Below are positions 8,445 through 17,273 of a DNA stretch of 46,341 nucleotides, piece by piece (within the stretch, counting starts at the first letter, position 1; each line of letters starts with the position of its first letter). Location of the stretch: contig JADFVG010000057.1 in NCBI GenBank assembly GCA_015222405.1, positions 1-46,341 of the forward strand, read 5' to 3'. The position numbers were made by a program, and so were the translations under genes. Under the pieces are notes generated by a model. The model saw nothing but the letters and a program-made list of their open reading frames with translations, was not told where the DNA came from and did no database searches. This stretch comes from Chloroflexota bacterium. GTDB taxonomy: Bacteria > Chloroflexota > Dehalococcoidia > E44-bin15.

Positions 8445-8490
8445 TGGCGTCCCTGGAGGGATTCGAACCCACGACCCACTGCTTAGAAGG
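8445..8490 (-). repeat. 46-bp direct repeat: truncated 3' part of tRNA-Arg, att-like site
   Basis: These 46 bases are identical to 10352-10397, the 3' part of the tRNA-Arg(TCT) gene from the anticodon loop through the CCA end. Identity stops sharply at both ends. A displaced 3' tRNA fragment ending in the anticodon loop is a classic product of tyrosine-integrase insertion at a tRNA gene. It marks the distal boundary of a segment of about 1.9 kb. It is not a functional tRNA because the 5' half is absent. Confidence 0.85.
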
Positions 8491-8646
8491 TAGGCGACAC
8501 GTTTTGTGTTCTACGGTTACGATTTCGTATCTGTCTTCGCCCAAAACCCTGGGCAAAAACCAGCGAAGCAGTTGGTCTTTTTTCTAAATATCACCCCCTT
8601 CCTTTACGGTGAGGTACTCGCTTTCCTCCCTGCTCCCTGCTATGAG

Positions 8647-8675
8647 TTGAGGTTTGGCTCAGTGCGTGGTACAAT
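8647..8675 (+). promoter_or_regulatory. Putative sigma70-type promoter for the acyl-CoA ligase
   Basis: TTGAGG (8647-8652), a 17-bp spacer and TACAAT (8670-8675), about 80 bases before the ATG at 8756. Called by consensus match only. Confidence 0.5.
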
Positions 8676-8755
8676 TTATCAAAATTTGGGGTTTGAAAGA
8701 TGCTTGTTGGCCGCTTCTAATTTCCAAATGAGTTTTGATTATTGGGGGTGCAACA

Positions 8756-10225
8756 ATGTCTAAAGCTTTTCAGGTACCAAAAAACCCAGATGAGGTAATG
8801 AAGTGGATCAATAGTATCCCAATGTACAGAGAGGACCATCCTTACGATCTCTCTTTTAAGAGCCCGCAGGAGATACTGGACGTTCAGAATTCTAAGCTTC
8901 AAAAGCAGATGGAGCGTCTGGAAAAGCTTAGTCCGTTCTATCGGGAAAAATTCAAGGAATGGGGGATTGATCCAAAATCTATCAAGACTGTCGATGATCT
9001 GGAGAAGGTTCCATTGACTAGCAAAGCTGACTTTATGGCTGACGCGGGGGAATCATTCAAATTGGACATGGATTTTGACAATATTATGGAATACATCCTC
9101 TATGATGTTACGTATACTACAGGGACTACAACAGGCATGCCATCTCGTTTCTATAATACCACTTATGATATGTTTATGCTCTCTTGGATGTTTAGGGTTG
9201 GCTGCAAGATAGGCTATCTTGAACCCGACGACATCCTTATGAATCTTTTCCCCTTTCATTTTATCCCCCATATCGGCTTTTACCGAACTTGGCACTTTGC
9301 TGCTGCTGCAGGGATGACCCTCGCCTTTGGATTCACAGGGGCTCCCCTTCCCGGCTTTCCACACAACATCCACCGCTCCATGCAACAGGCCATCGAAGAC
9401 ATCGAGACAAAGAAAGTGAATGCCCTGTCTGGAATTGGTTCCTATATCAGGCGTCTGATTATGACAGCAGAGGAGCAGGGCAGGGATTTCTCTAGGCTCA
9501 ATAAGATTCAGGCATTAGGAGAGCCAGTGCCTCAAGGGATGCGGATTGATATGAGAAGACGTCTCCAGAATATGGGAGCAGAAGAGGTCTTCATAAGTAA
9601 TGCCTTTGGATTTACTGAGGCCCAGACTGCCTTTCAGGAATGTACTGAATTAGGTGGTGCTCACACAGGGGTACCGGAGGTGTACTTCCTAGAGGTAGTT
9701 GACGAAGAAACCGGCAAGCGAAAACCTGATGGAAAACCTGGACTTCTTACCATTACGCACCTTGACCGGAGGGGGACTTGCCTGCTCAGGTATTTAGTAG
9801 GAGACATTGTGGCCATAACGCATGAAACATGTCCACACTGCGGACGCAATGATGCCCGTATTATAATAGCCGTAGGTAGCACCTATGGCACCAGGACAAA
9901 GGAACTGCTCAAGGTCAAAGGGACCCTTATCAATGCTGAGTCCATGCGTGATGCTGTGGCTAATACTGAAGGTGTGTCGGAGTATCAGTTTATTATCACA
10001 AAGGAAAGGAAAGACGATCCTTATTCTATGGATCTATTGAAACTTAAAGTAGGGGTCGAAAAGGGTGTGGATCGCAAGAAGTTAGAGGCTATCTTGATTG
10101 ATAAGGTCCAGCGTGCTGTAGAACTAAGACCGAAAATAGAATTTGTAGAAGACCTCTCACAGATCTTCAGTCCAGATGAGACTCTTAAGGCAACCAGGGT
10201 CATAGATGAAAGGCCGATGGAGTGA
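8756..10225 (+). CDS. PaaK-like AMP-forming acyl/aryl-CoA ligase
   Basis: Adenylate-forming enzyme of 489 aa in the phenylacetate-CoA ligase family. It would activate a carboxylic acid with ATP and CoA. The ATG at 8756 follows GGGGGTG; a TTG at 8735 would sit on top of that ribosome site and is less likely. Family marks are the N-terminal helical region, the ATP-binding loop YTTGTTTGMPSRF near residue 120, ALGEPVPQGM, SNAFGFTEAQ (motif A5-like), the Cys pair in CPHCGRNDAR near residue 370, and a C-terminal lid starting RTKELLKVKGTLINAE. The loop has Arg where Lys is usual. The gene stands alone between two copies of the tRNA-Arg 3' end, so it may be cargo of a small integrated element. The substrate cannot be predicted. 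Confidence 0.88.
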   Translation: MSKAFQVPKNPDEVMKWINSIPMYREDHPYDLSFKSPQEILDVQNSKLQKQMERLEKLSPFYREKFKEWGIDPKSIKTVDDLEKVPLTSKADFMADAGESFKLDMDFDNIMEYILYDVTYTTGTTTGMPSRFYNTTYDMFMLSWMFRVGCKIGYLEPDDILMNLFPFHFIPHIGFYRTWHFAAAAGMTLAFGFTGAPLPGFPHNIHRSMQQAIEDIETKKVNALSGIGSYIRRLIMTAEEQGRDFSRLNKIQALGEPVPQGMRIDMRRRLQNMGAEEVFISNAFGFTEAQTAFQECTELGGAHTGVPEVYFLEVVDEETGKRKPDGKPGLLTITHLDRRGTCLLRYLVGDIVAITHETCPHCGRNDARIIIAVGSTYGTRTKELLKVKGTLINAESMRDAVANTEGVSEYQFIITKERKDDPYSMDLLKLKVGVEKGVDRKKLEAILIDKVQRAVELRPKIEFVEDLSQIFSPDETLKATRVIDERPME

Positions 10226-10351
10226 GGGACTAACCTTTGTTCTGTAACAACGTAATAAAAGTCGGGAATGAAATAGGCCTGTGGCAAATTTGGTTAACAT
10301 GTCAAGGAGCTAACATCTCCCCTCCATCCCCCTGAAGACCCGACAGGTGAC

Positions 10352-10427
<76 letters not shown>

Positions 10428-11010
10428 TCTCTTGTATCCGTGGTGCTTTATTTTAACACCTCCTCGTCGCCCTCGCAAGTGAAGCCTGGTCGTCTACGTC
10501 GTCCTCTCAGCTTGCCGAGCTTTGGTTGAAATCTCTCGAATCCGAGCTCATTCTTCGTGGTAGGTGTTACACTGTAACGTTAGCTTTCCTGGGGGATAAA
10601 TGCTGACAATCTGTAGCGCTTCTGCTAATATTATCTGGAGGGATCACGAAAGGAGTTCTAATATCCTAAGCTGGGGGTATGAGATGAGTGCGAGACGATT
10701 GCTCGCGGTAATACTTTCTCTGGGCATCTTGTTTGTCGTGCTGCGCCTGCGCCGCAGTCGTGCCAGGCAACGAGAGCACGGAGAATGAAGGCCTGGAGCG
10801 GGGGTCGATAGCCAAAACATGCTACGATCCATGGTCACGGTCGCATGTTGATATGTAGCTATAACCTCTGGGGCAGGTGGGCCCGCCTCAGCTTGACAGA
10901 TAAGCTTTATCACGGTAAATTGTACTGAATAGACGATCCGGGAGTCTGACGATAGGGGTAGTAGTGGGCATTATTTACACTTGGGATAACGGGTTTCGGA
11001 GATCACACCC
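10428..11010. other. Intergenic region
   Basis: About 580 bases upstream of the zf-TFIIB gene. The only possible gene is a 35-aa frame at 10681-10788 (ATG after GGGGG) reading MSARRLLAVILSLGILFVVL and an arginine-rich tail. It would be a single-pass membrane micropeptide, but I see no support beyond hydrophobicity. Confidence 0.35.
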
Positions 11011-11424
11011 ATGAGATGTCCTGCCTGCAAAAATCTAATGATAGTGGTTGAGCATGAGCAGATCGAGCTTGATTATTGCGTGAACTGCTCGGGGGTCTGG
11101 TTCGATGCCGGTGAACTGGCGCTCTTACTAGAGACCATGCAACTGGAAGGGACCGGCATATCAGTGGATAGTGTCCTCACATCACCTGAAGCGAAATCGT
11201 CCGAGAAGAAGCGGAGGTGCCCGATCTGTGGCCACAAAATGAAAAAGGCAACAGTGGGTCATGAGCCAGAGGTGCTTATCGATGCCTGCCCCCGGGGAGA
11301 CGGGCTGTGGTTTGACAGCGGGGAGGTTGGCCAGCTGATAACACAGCTATCCGACAAGCCATCCGAGGAATCAGACTCACAAGGACGCGTTATCACCTTC
11401 CTGGGAGAGGTGTTTAGAGTCTAG
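11011..11424 (+). CDS. Double zf-TFIIB zinc-ribbon protein
   Basis: A 137-aa protein with two copies of the zf-TFIIB domain. Residues 3-46 carry CPACKNLMIVV, CVNCSGVWFDAGEL; residues about 70-112 carry CPICGHKMKKA, ACPRGDGLWFDSGEV. The xGxWFDxGEx signature is diagnostic. The second Cys pair of copy two reads CPRGDG, so one Zn ligand is replaced there. The gene precedes lemA and htpX on the same strand, a set often seen together. The proteins are thought to act in membrane and envelope quality control, with the ribbon protein as a possible metal-binding regulator or adaptor. That role is inferred from context. Confidence 0.85.
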   Translation: MRCPACKNLMIVVEHEQIELDYCVNCSGVWFDAGELALLLETMQLEGTGISVDSVLTSPEAKSSEKKRRCPICGHKMKKATVGHEPEVLIDACPRGDGLWFDSGEVGQLITQLSDKPSEESDSQGRVITFLGEVFRV

Positions 11425-11551
11425 GACTAAGCTAGGCAGGGAGGAGGTAGCCGGGTAGCGTATTACTCCATCTGCCAAGAGGCTGGGGGCTCCTAATTGT
11501 AAGAGCCTCTGAGAGCTATACAGAAAACGAAAATCATTATGGAGGTTTTGA

Positions 11552-12115
11552 ATGATTGCGATCTATATCATCATCGGCATCGTGGTGCTTCTGCTTCTCA
11601 TCTTTGTCGGGATCTATAACAGCTTGGTCAGGCTGCGCAACCAGGTGAGGAACGCCTGGGCACAGATCGATGTCCAACTCAAGAGAAGGCATGATCTCAT
11701 CCCCAACCTGATGGAGACGGTTAAAGGTTATATGAAGCACGAGCGAGAGACATTGGAAGCGGTTACCAATGCCCGCAACCTGGCCCAGGGGGCAATCGGT
11801 AAAGGTGTTGGTGCCCAGTCCAAAGCTGAGGGTGAGCTCAGCGGGGCCCTGTCCAAGCTGCTGGCCGTGGTTGAGAACTACCCCGACCTGAAAGCCAACC
11901 AGAACTTCCTCGCTCTCCAGGAGGAGTTGACCTCGACTGAGAACAAGATAGGCTTCTCACGCCAGTTCTACAACGATTCAGTACTGGGCTATAACAATAA
12001 GACCCAGATGTTCCCCTCCAATGTAGTAGCAGGTGCAACTGGCTTCAAAGCCGGCGAATTCTTCGAGGTTGAGGTAGCCGCAGAGAGGGAAGCGCCCAAG
12101 GTTAGTTTCAGTTAG
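11552..12115 (+). CDS. lemA: LemA family membrane protein
   Basis: A 187-aa protein with one N-terminal transmembrane helix (IAIYIIIGIVVLLLLIFVGI, residues 2-21) and the conserved LemA core: YNSLVRLRNQVRNAWAQIDVQ, KRRHDLIPNLMETVKGYMKHE, and ENYPDLKANQNFLALQEEL, then FYNDSV. The helical domain is expected outside the membrane. LemA proteins have no settled biochemical function but are commonly encoded beside htpX. TATGGAGGTTTTGA precedes the ATG, and htpX begins 17 bp after the stop, so the two form an operon. Assignment is firm by family motifs. Confidence 0.93.
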   Translation: MIAIYIIIGIVVLLLLIFVGIYNSLVRLRNQVRNAWAQIDVQLKRRHDLIPNLMETVKGYMKHERETLEAVTNARNLAQGAIGKGVGAQSKAEGELSGALSKLLAVVENYPDLKANQNFLALQEELTSTENKIGFSRQFYNDSVLGYNNKTQMFPSNVVAGATGFKAGEFFEVEVAAEREAPKVSFS

Positions 12116-12132
12116 CCAAGAGACACTCAGCT

Positions 12133-13347
12133 ATGTGGGAACAGATTAGATTTAATCAGATCAGGTCGGCAATACTGGTGGCAGCGATGGCAGTGCTGCT
12201 GCTTGTGATTGGCTATTTCCTGGGACTAGTGTTCCTGAATAGCGCTATTGCTGGTCTGATCATAGCCCTTGTGATATGGATGGTGATGAACCTGATCGCT
12301 TTCTTCCAGGGGGACAATATATTTCTGGCGCTGTCCAAAGCAAGGAAAATAGAGCGCGATGACCATCCCCGCCTCTTTAACATAGTTGAGGAGATGAGGA
12401 TTGCCTCGGGCCTGGAGAAGATGCCCGACATCTACATCATCGATGACCCGGCGCTTAATGCGTTCGCCGCTGGCCGGGATCCCAAGCGGGCTTCTATCGC
12501 TGTAACCTCGGGGCTTCTGCAAAAGCTCAACCGCGATGAATTGCAGGGCGTCATCGGACACGAAATGGCTCACATAAAGAATCGCGATGTACTGTTGATG
12601 GCGATGTGCGGTGTCCTTCTGGGGACCATCGTTATTCTGGCCTGGTACGCAACACGCATGCTCTTCTTTGGCGCCATGTTTGGCGGGAGGAGAAGCTCCT
12701 CAGGGGGAGGCGGCCAGGCACAGTTGATAATCTTTGCCGTAGGAATCATCTTGATGATACTGGCGCCAATTGCGGCTTACCTGATCTACTTCGCCATTTC
12801 CAGGAAGAGGGAATACCTGGCCGATGCCTCCTCTGCCCTATATACCAGATACCCGGATGGACTGGCCTCGGCGCTGGAAAAGCTTGGCGGTTCAACCGCA
12901 CAACTGCAATCGGCTAACCAGGCTACGGCCCCAATGTACATCATTAATCCCTTCCGCAAGAAAGGAAAAGCAGCCAGCGATCTCACCAGCACCCACCCCC
13001 CTATCTCGGAGCGGATACGAATCCTACGCTCGATGGCTGGGGGTGCCTCTCTTGCTGATTATGATACGGCTTACCGTCAGGTCCGCAAGGGCAGGAGGGG
13101 GTTTGTTTCCGCCTCTGCCATCGCCAGCGTCGGTGCCGTTGGGCTGCGGGAAGCAGAGCCGGAAGCTGCGCGGAGAGAGCCCGAACCAGACAAGGTGGAA
13201 CGCACTCGCGAGGTCTCAGACCTGATGTGGCGGCTCAACGATTATAGAACTATCATCTGCGATTGCGGCACGAAGTTGAAGGTGCCACCCAAACTCAAAA
13301 GGGTCAACGTCAAATGTCCGCATTGTGGCCGTATCAACCCGATATGA
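12133..13347 (+). CDS. htpX: HtpX-like zinc metalloprotease with C-terminal zinc ribbon
   Basis: M48 membrane protease of 404 aa that degrades damaged membrane proteins. N-terminal transmembrane segments (residues about 15-60) precede the catalytic motif GHEMAHIKNRD near residue 140, where HExxH binds Zn. A second membrane hairpin follows (GVLLGTIVILAWYA; LIIFAVGIILMILAPIAAY). SRKREYLADASSALYTR supplies the third ligand Glu. The domain end has STHPPISERIRIL. The protein then continues for about 90 residues, through an acidic linker, into CDCGTKLKVPPKL and CPHCGRINPI, a four-Cys ribbon not present in E. coli HtpX (about 290 aa). The ribbon may sense metal or bind partners. It is co-transcribed with lemA. 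Confidence 0.92.
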   Translation: MWEQIRFNQIRSAILVAAMAVLLLVIGYFLGLVFLNSAIAGLIIALVIWMVMNLIAFFQGDNIFLALSKARKIERDDHPRLFNIVEEMRIASGLEKMPDIYIIDDPALNAFAAGRDPKRASIAVTSGLLQKLNRDELQGVIGHEMAHIKNRDVLLMAMCGVLLGTIVILAWYATRMLFFGAMFGGRRSSSGGGGQAQLIIFAVGIILMILAPIAAYLIYFAISRKREYLADASSALYTRYPDGLASALEKLGGSTAQLQSANQATAPMYIINPFRKKGKAASDLTSTHPPISERIRILRSMAGGASLADYDTAYRQVRKGRRGFVSASAIASVGAVGLREAEPEAARREPEPDKVERTREVSDLMWRLNDYRTIICDCGTKLKVPPKLKRVNVKCPHCGRINPI

Positions 13348-13603
13348 GATCGAGGAAAGAAACAGCATGGGGAAGTGTCCCACATCCAGATATTGAAGCT
13401 GGGAACCTCTCATCCCTGATTTAGGCGGACGCAGAGACAAGCATCTGGGAGCGGTCTATATTAGCCAGTGTCAGAGCTCCCTCTAGGGAGAGAGTCAAGC
13501 TGCGCAGAAAGCAGGCGTGATTTTTGCTGTTTGGTTGAAGAGCTAACTTTTTGTAAAGCCCTGGGTGAAGCCTCGGGGCTTTCTATTTGACAGGAGCTGA
13601 GGA
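13348..13603 (+). terminator. Hairpin between htpX and the MFS gene
   Basis: AAAGCCC (13555-13561) pairs with GGGCTTT (13576-13582), a terminator-like stem followed by CTATTTG and lying 20 bases before the MFS start codon. The rest of this 256-base gap shows no gene. Confidence 0.45.
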
Positions 13604-14887
13604 ATGTCATCGGAGAGGGCAAAGCGAGGGTTTTTCTACGGCTGGGTAATAGTGATGGCTGCCTGGCTGGCAATGTTTGTTGGCTCCGCGGCCAGCACTT
13701 CCTTCGCTATATTCGGCCCCGAGCTGGAGGACGAATTTGGCTGGACCAGGGGCGCGCTTTCTCTGGGCTTTACCCTGAACGTGATTCTGGCGTCAATATT
13801 CGGACTGGTGGCCGGCGTGTTGGTCGACAGAATCGGACCGAAAAGGACGGTGATAATAGGTGCTGTCATAGGAAGTCTGGGCATCGCCTTATTAAGCCAA
13901 GTAAATCAGATTTGGCATTTTTATATCTTTTACGGTGTCATTGCCTCGATTGGACTGGCTTTGTCCTATTTTCTTCCTACAGTGGCTACTGTAAGGAGAT
14001 GGTTTATGCGCAGAGCGGCCCTGGCGCTAGCTATAGCGCTCACGGGTTCGGGGTTGGGAATCGTGCTTCTATTGCCCGCGGTCAACCTGATGATAGATGC
14101 TTTCGGCTGGCGCACTGCCTACCTAGCTCTTGGGCTCATCACGCTTGGAGGCCTCCTCACTGCGGGCATGCTGTTGAAAAAAGACCCCGAGTCGGCGGGG
14201 ACCTATCCCGATGGCATTGAGCCCGAGCCTGCTGAGGTGGCTGCCAGAGCTGACTTCAGCGCCCGCACTGAGCAATGGTCTGTAGGGGAGACTCTAAGGA
14301 CCCGCAGCTGGTGGTTTCTCATCGGGGCCCATTTCTATGAGATAGCGCTAATTGGGATACTGGCTCACCTTGTTTTCTGGGCTGAAGACTTGGATTTGAG
14401 CCGGGATACTGCGGTGAGCATCCTCAGCCTTTATGTGCTGGCAGCGGTGTTCGGCAGGCTTTTTTCTGGCTACATCTCCGATTGGTACATGGCGCGGTTC
14501 AAGATTTCACGAAAGCCAGTCCTTTATGTTTGCACCATTGGCGTAGGCCTGGGATGCTTTTTGGCCATCGGAGTTAGCAGTGCAACATCTCTTCTCCTGG
14601 TCTGCCTGTTGATCGGTTTTTGCTACGGAACCGGCCTCTCGGTATTTCCTACATACGTGGGAGACCTCTTTGGGGTAATGAATGTACCCACACTTTTTGG
14701 CGTTCTGGGGTTGGTTGTAGGGGGATTATTTGCCTCGATCGGTCCCGTGCTCTACGGATTCATACACGACGCCACTGAGAGCTATGATGTGGCGTTCCTC
14801 ATCGTTGGGATACTTTGCCTCATATCAGCGGTATCACTGTTCCTGATCAAGGTGCCGGTGAAAAAGAAAGCACTGCCCTCGTCCTAG
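13604..14887 (+). CDS. MFS transporter, monocarboxylate/OFA-like
   Basis: Twelve-helix major facilitator of 427 aa in the inner membrane. The first half shows FYGWVIVMAAWLAMFVGSA, EFGWTRGALSLGFTLN, and the MFS signature loop GVLVDRIGPKRTVI between helices 2 and 3. TVATVRRWFMRRAALALAIA and GWRTAYLALG are typical of the oxalate/formate antiporter and monocarboxylate porter group. A central loop (KKDPESAGTYPDG) precedes the second six-helix half. CAGGAGCTGAGGA precedes the ATG. It probably exchanges small organic acids, but the substrate is not readable from sequence. It is followed by a hairpin at 15059-15082 and stands alone. Confidence 0.88.
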   Translation: MSSERAKRGFFYGWVIVMAAWLAMFVGSAASTSFAIFGPELEDEFGWTRGALSLGFTLNVILASIFGLVAGVLVDRIGPKRTVIIGAVIGSLGIALLSQVNQIWHFYIFYGVIASIGLALSYFLPTVATVRRWFMRRAALALAIALTGSGLGIVLLLPAVNLMIDAFGWRTAYLALGLITLGGLLTAGMLLKKDPESAGTYPDGIEPEPAEVAARADFSARTEQWSVGETLRTRSWWFLIGAHFYEIALIGILAHLVFWAEDLDLSRDTAVSILSLYVLAAVFGRLFSGYISDWYMARFKISRKPVLYVCTIGVGLGCFLAIGVSSATSLLLVCLLIGFCYGTGLSVFPTYVGDLFGVMNVPTLFGVLGLVVGGLFASIGPVLYGFIHDATESYDVAFLIVGILCLISAVSLFLIKVPVKKKALPSS

Positions 14888-15021
14888 CCTCCCCCCTTCT
14901 TTTCGCTCCGTCTGAAGCTCCTTTATCCGCTCCACGATGAACGGTAGCACCTTTCCCGATGGCACCCTGAGTACTACATCACAGGCATTTAAAAGGAAGC
15001 TTGACTGCTAGCGGTTACATA

Positions 15022-15053
15022 TGTAATACTTCACCAATGTATTATTTCACCAA
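15022..15053. repeat. Tandem 16-bp repeat
   Basis: TGTAATACTTCACCAA followed directly by TGTATTATTTCACCAA, with two mismatches. It could be a paired operator or a slippage product. Confidence 0.5.
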
Positions 15054-15058
15054 TAGCG

Positions 15059-15082
15059 AACAGGGTCGGAAACGGCCCTGTT
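15059..15082. terminator. 10-bp hairpin with GAAA tetraloop
   Basis: AACAGGGTCG (15059-15068) pairs with CGGCCCTGTT (15073-15082), including one T-G wobble, around a GAAA loop. It is followed by TAATAA, not a strong T-run, and may end the MFS transcript. Confidence 0.45.
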
Positions 15083-15272
15083 TAATAATGGTCGAAATGG
15101 GAAATCCCGGCTAAAATGCGAATCTCGCTTTGCCGGAGGCTGCATAGATGGTGGCGCCAGCGAAACGGGGCGAGCGTTAGACTGAAGGAAAGGTGGTGAT
15201 GCCGATAGCAATAGTTGAGAAGTAAACTGGCCGTTGATACTTTCGATTATTTTAGAAAGGAGAGTCTGATTC

Positions 15273-15869
15273 TTGGAAGAGATTTCCTTAGTTGGTGGTC
15301 CTAACCCCACATTTATGGGCTTGCTCTTCCTTGGTGTTGCTGCCCTGATTACGGGCCTTTTCTTCATGGGCCGCGATCATGGGGCAGACAAGAAAGCTGC
15401 AATGCTCGGGGTTACCACCGTACAGAAGTACATGGGAATAGCCATGCTGCTTGTCGCCTTCTTCCTCTTCCTGACCGACCCCTTCAAGAGCACAGCGGCG
15501 ACAGCATGGGTGGGCTCCCTGTTTGGTGCCTTGGGTTTTGTCTTCATAATGATAGGCAAAATCCTGGCCGATGATGCTGAACACCTGCTTATATCCACCA
15601 TACTTGGGGCATCAGCGCTTCTTATCGGTGCCTTTGCAGGCATCTGCTTCGCTGCCCCTGGATTCGCCCTAAGAGGGTTACATGCAGATTTTCTGGCCCT
15701 ATTTGTCATCGCTTCAACGGCCTGCCTCTGGGGCGCCCTAGCCATACGCAACATAAAGCCTTTTGGCATGAAAGGCTTCGGTTTCTGGTTCGTTCTAGTA
15801 GGCCTTGACGCTTTCTACATGGGTGTCAGGTACCTGTTCGCCGTCATGGGCACGGGAGACATCGTTTAG
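15273..15869 (+). CDS. Six-helix integral membrane protein
   Basis: A 198-aa, mostly hydrophobic protein with about six transmembrane segments: residues about 13-31, 47-65, 73-92, 103-125, 135-152 and 165-190. The start is a TTG at 15273, preceded by GAAAGGAGAG. The entry GPNPTFMGLLFLGVAALITG is reminiscent of the NPxxxGL motif that opens the GPR1/FUN34/YaaH acetate carriers, and the size and helix count also fit AmiS/UreI-type channels. A small-solute channel or carrier is therefore plausible but unproven. A shared terminator separates it from the convergent hydrogenase operon. Confidence 0.65.
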   Translation: MEEISLVGGPNPTFMGLLFLGVAALITGLFFMGRDHGADKKAAMLGVTTVQKYMGIAMLLVAFFLFLTDPFKSTAATAWVGSLFGALGFVFIMIGKILADDAEHLLISTILGASALLIGAFAGICFAAPGFALRGLHADFLALFVIASTACLWGALAIRNIKPFGMKGFGFWFVLVGLDAFYMGVRYLFAVMGTGDIV

Positions 15870-15903
15870 GATACAAGCCGGGATTTCCCATTTATAAAAT
15901 TGG

Positions 15904-15947
15904 GGATGCACCATTGAGGGAAGTTGTCTAATCTCAATGGTGCATCC
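15904..15947. terminator. Bidirectional intrinsic-type hairpin between convergent genes
   Basis: GGATGCACCATTGAG (15904-15918) pairs perfectly over 15 bp with CTCAATGGTGCATCC (15933-15947). It sits midway between the membrane protein stop (15869) and the hydA stop (15987), so it can end both transcripts. Confidence 0.8.
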
Positions 15948-15986
15948 TTAAATGTTACACCCCCCGCCTATCCCACGAACCTGACT

Positions 15987-17273
15987 CTAACGGAATTCTA
16001 CTTTAATCATGTGGGCAGAGCATGAGATACAGGGGTCGTAAGCTCTGACCAGCATCTCCAGCAGCAGCTTTATCTCATTCTCAGGCTTGTTCAGGATTTG
16101 GGGCACCAAGGCTTCAAAATCCTTTTGAATGCTGTTGTGATTTTGATTGGTGGGGATGACGCAGTTGGCTTCCTTAAGGATGCCGCGCTCATCAAAGGTA
16201 TAATCGTGGAACAGGATGCCGCGAGGCGCCTCTACTGCCCCTATGCCCCTTCCTGCCTTGACCTGGATATCGGGCTTCTCTTCCTTGAGGCCGCGAGCCA
16301 GGAGCTGGTCGATGAGGTCGATGGCATGCTCGGTGACATAGATAGCCTCCACCAACTGGGCCACGTTGTTCATGTAAGGGTTGTGGCAGATTGCCTTGAG
16401 CCCCAGCTCCTCGGCTGCCTCCTTCGCCCGCGGCGAAAGCTGCTCGTGATTGTTATTGAATCGGGCCAGCGCCCCCACGGCATAGGATTCTCGATTGTGC
16501 TTGGCGTACTTGGCGGTGGAGTGGGGGACGCAGAACTCATTGGTCATCTCCAGGTAATTGGCTACCGGGGTGGTGCCAGTATCGGTGGAGGATATATCCC
16601 CTGAGATGAAGGCATATTCGGTGGGGTCCTTAAGGGCGATAAACTCTGTCTCTCGCTCAAACTGGGGAATCTTGAGTGTCTTGAAGAGCTCTACCGTGGC
16701 CTGGTGGTCATTCATGGCATCCTTCAGCCGCTTTTGAATCGCCCTCAGTTCCTCGGGCTTGGGCAGCTTGGCAAAGCCGTCAACCATCGGCTGGATGGGG
16801 TGGGTCTTCCTGCCACAGACTATGTCGGCGAGGTCGTTAGCCAGCTTCTTCAGCCGCAGCGCCATTAGTACCACATCCTTGTGGGTCTCCACCAAGGGGA
16901 AAACGCTACCTACCCCCAAAAGGTCGGGGGCTGTCAGGAAGTAGTAGTGAAGCACATGGCTCTGCAGGGTCTCGGCATCGTAAAGCAGCTTCCTCAGCAG
17001 CAATGTCTGTTCCGAGGGCACGATACCGAAGGCATTCTCACAGGCCTGAATGGAGCATGTGGAGTGGGCCAGGGAGCAGATGCCGCAGATTCGGGGAGCG
17101 ATAATGATCACATCGTCATATCTCCGGCCGCGAAGCATGGCCTCGAAGAAGCGGGGTGACTCAACGACCTCCCACCTCAATTCCTCGATATTGCCATTCT
17201 TGGCATTGAGCACGATATTACCGTGTCCCTCAACCCGGGTAACGTGATGGACATTGATGTTTATCTCTTTCAC
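15987..17273 (-). CDS. hydA: Group 3 NiFe hydrogenase large (alpha) subunit
   Basis: Catalytic subunit of 428 aa that binds the NiFe(CN)2CO centre and interconverts H2 with protons and electrons in the cytoplasm. The N-terminal ligand motif RICGICSLAH (residues 61-70) and the C-terminal DPCISCSAH (residues 413-421) supply the four Ni cysteines, and VTRVEGHG near residue 11 is typical. Only seven residues follow the last His. That short tail is the usual maturation-protease substrate, although no maturation genes (hyp, hycI-type) are in the window. The gene is last in the order hydB-hydG-hydD-hydA, which matches bidirectional sulfhydrogenases (group 3b) of Pyrococcus. Its ATG overlaps the hydD stop (ATGA). 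Confidence is high. Confidence 0.95.
   Translation of the reverse strand: MKEININVHHVTRVEGHGNIVLNAKNGNIEELRWEVVESPRFFEAMLRGRRYDDVIIIAPRICGICSLAHSTCSIQACENAFGIVPSEQTLLLRKLLYDAETLQSHVLHYYFLTAPDLLGVGSVFPLVETHKDVVLMALRLKKLANDLADIVCGRKTHPIQPMVDGFAKLPKPEELRAIQKRLKDAMNDHQATVELFKTLKIPQFERETEFIALKDPTEYAFISGDISSTDTGTTPVANYLEMTNEFCVPHSTAKYAKHNRESYAVGALARFNNNHEQLSPRAKEAAEELGLKAICHNPYMNNVAQLVEAIYVTEHAIDLIDQLLARGLKEEKPDIQVKAGRGIGAVEAPRGILFHDYTFDERGILKEANCVIPTNQNHNSIQKDFEALVPQILNKPENEIKLLLEMLVRAYDPCISCSAHMIKVEFR

Larger units (their letters stand above)
14888..15272. other. Intergenic region with tandem repeat, hairpin and a coding remnant
   Basis: About 385 bases. On the minus strand, 14890-15000 reads a start-less peptide including CDVVLRVPSGKVLPFIVERI and KELQTERKEG, which looks like the end of a decayed protein gene. 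A tandem 16-bp repeat lies at 15022-15053 and a GAAA-loop hairpin at 15059-15082 (both listed separately). No full gene is present. Confidence 0.4.

Noticed and set aside
8445..8490. A second functional tRNA-Arg gene
   Set aside because: Only the 3' 46 bases exist; the acceptor 5' strand, D arm and 5' anticodon stem are missing.
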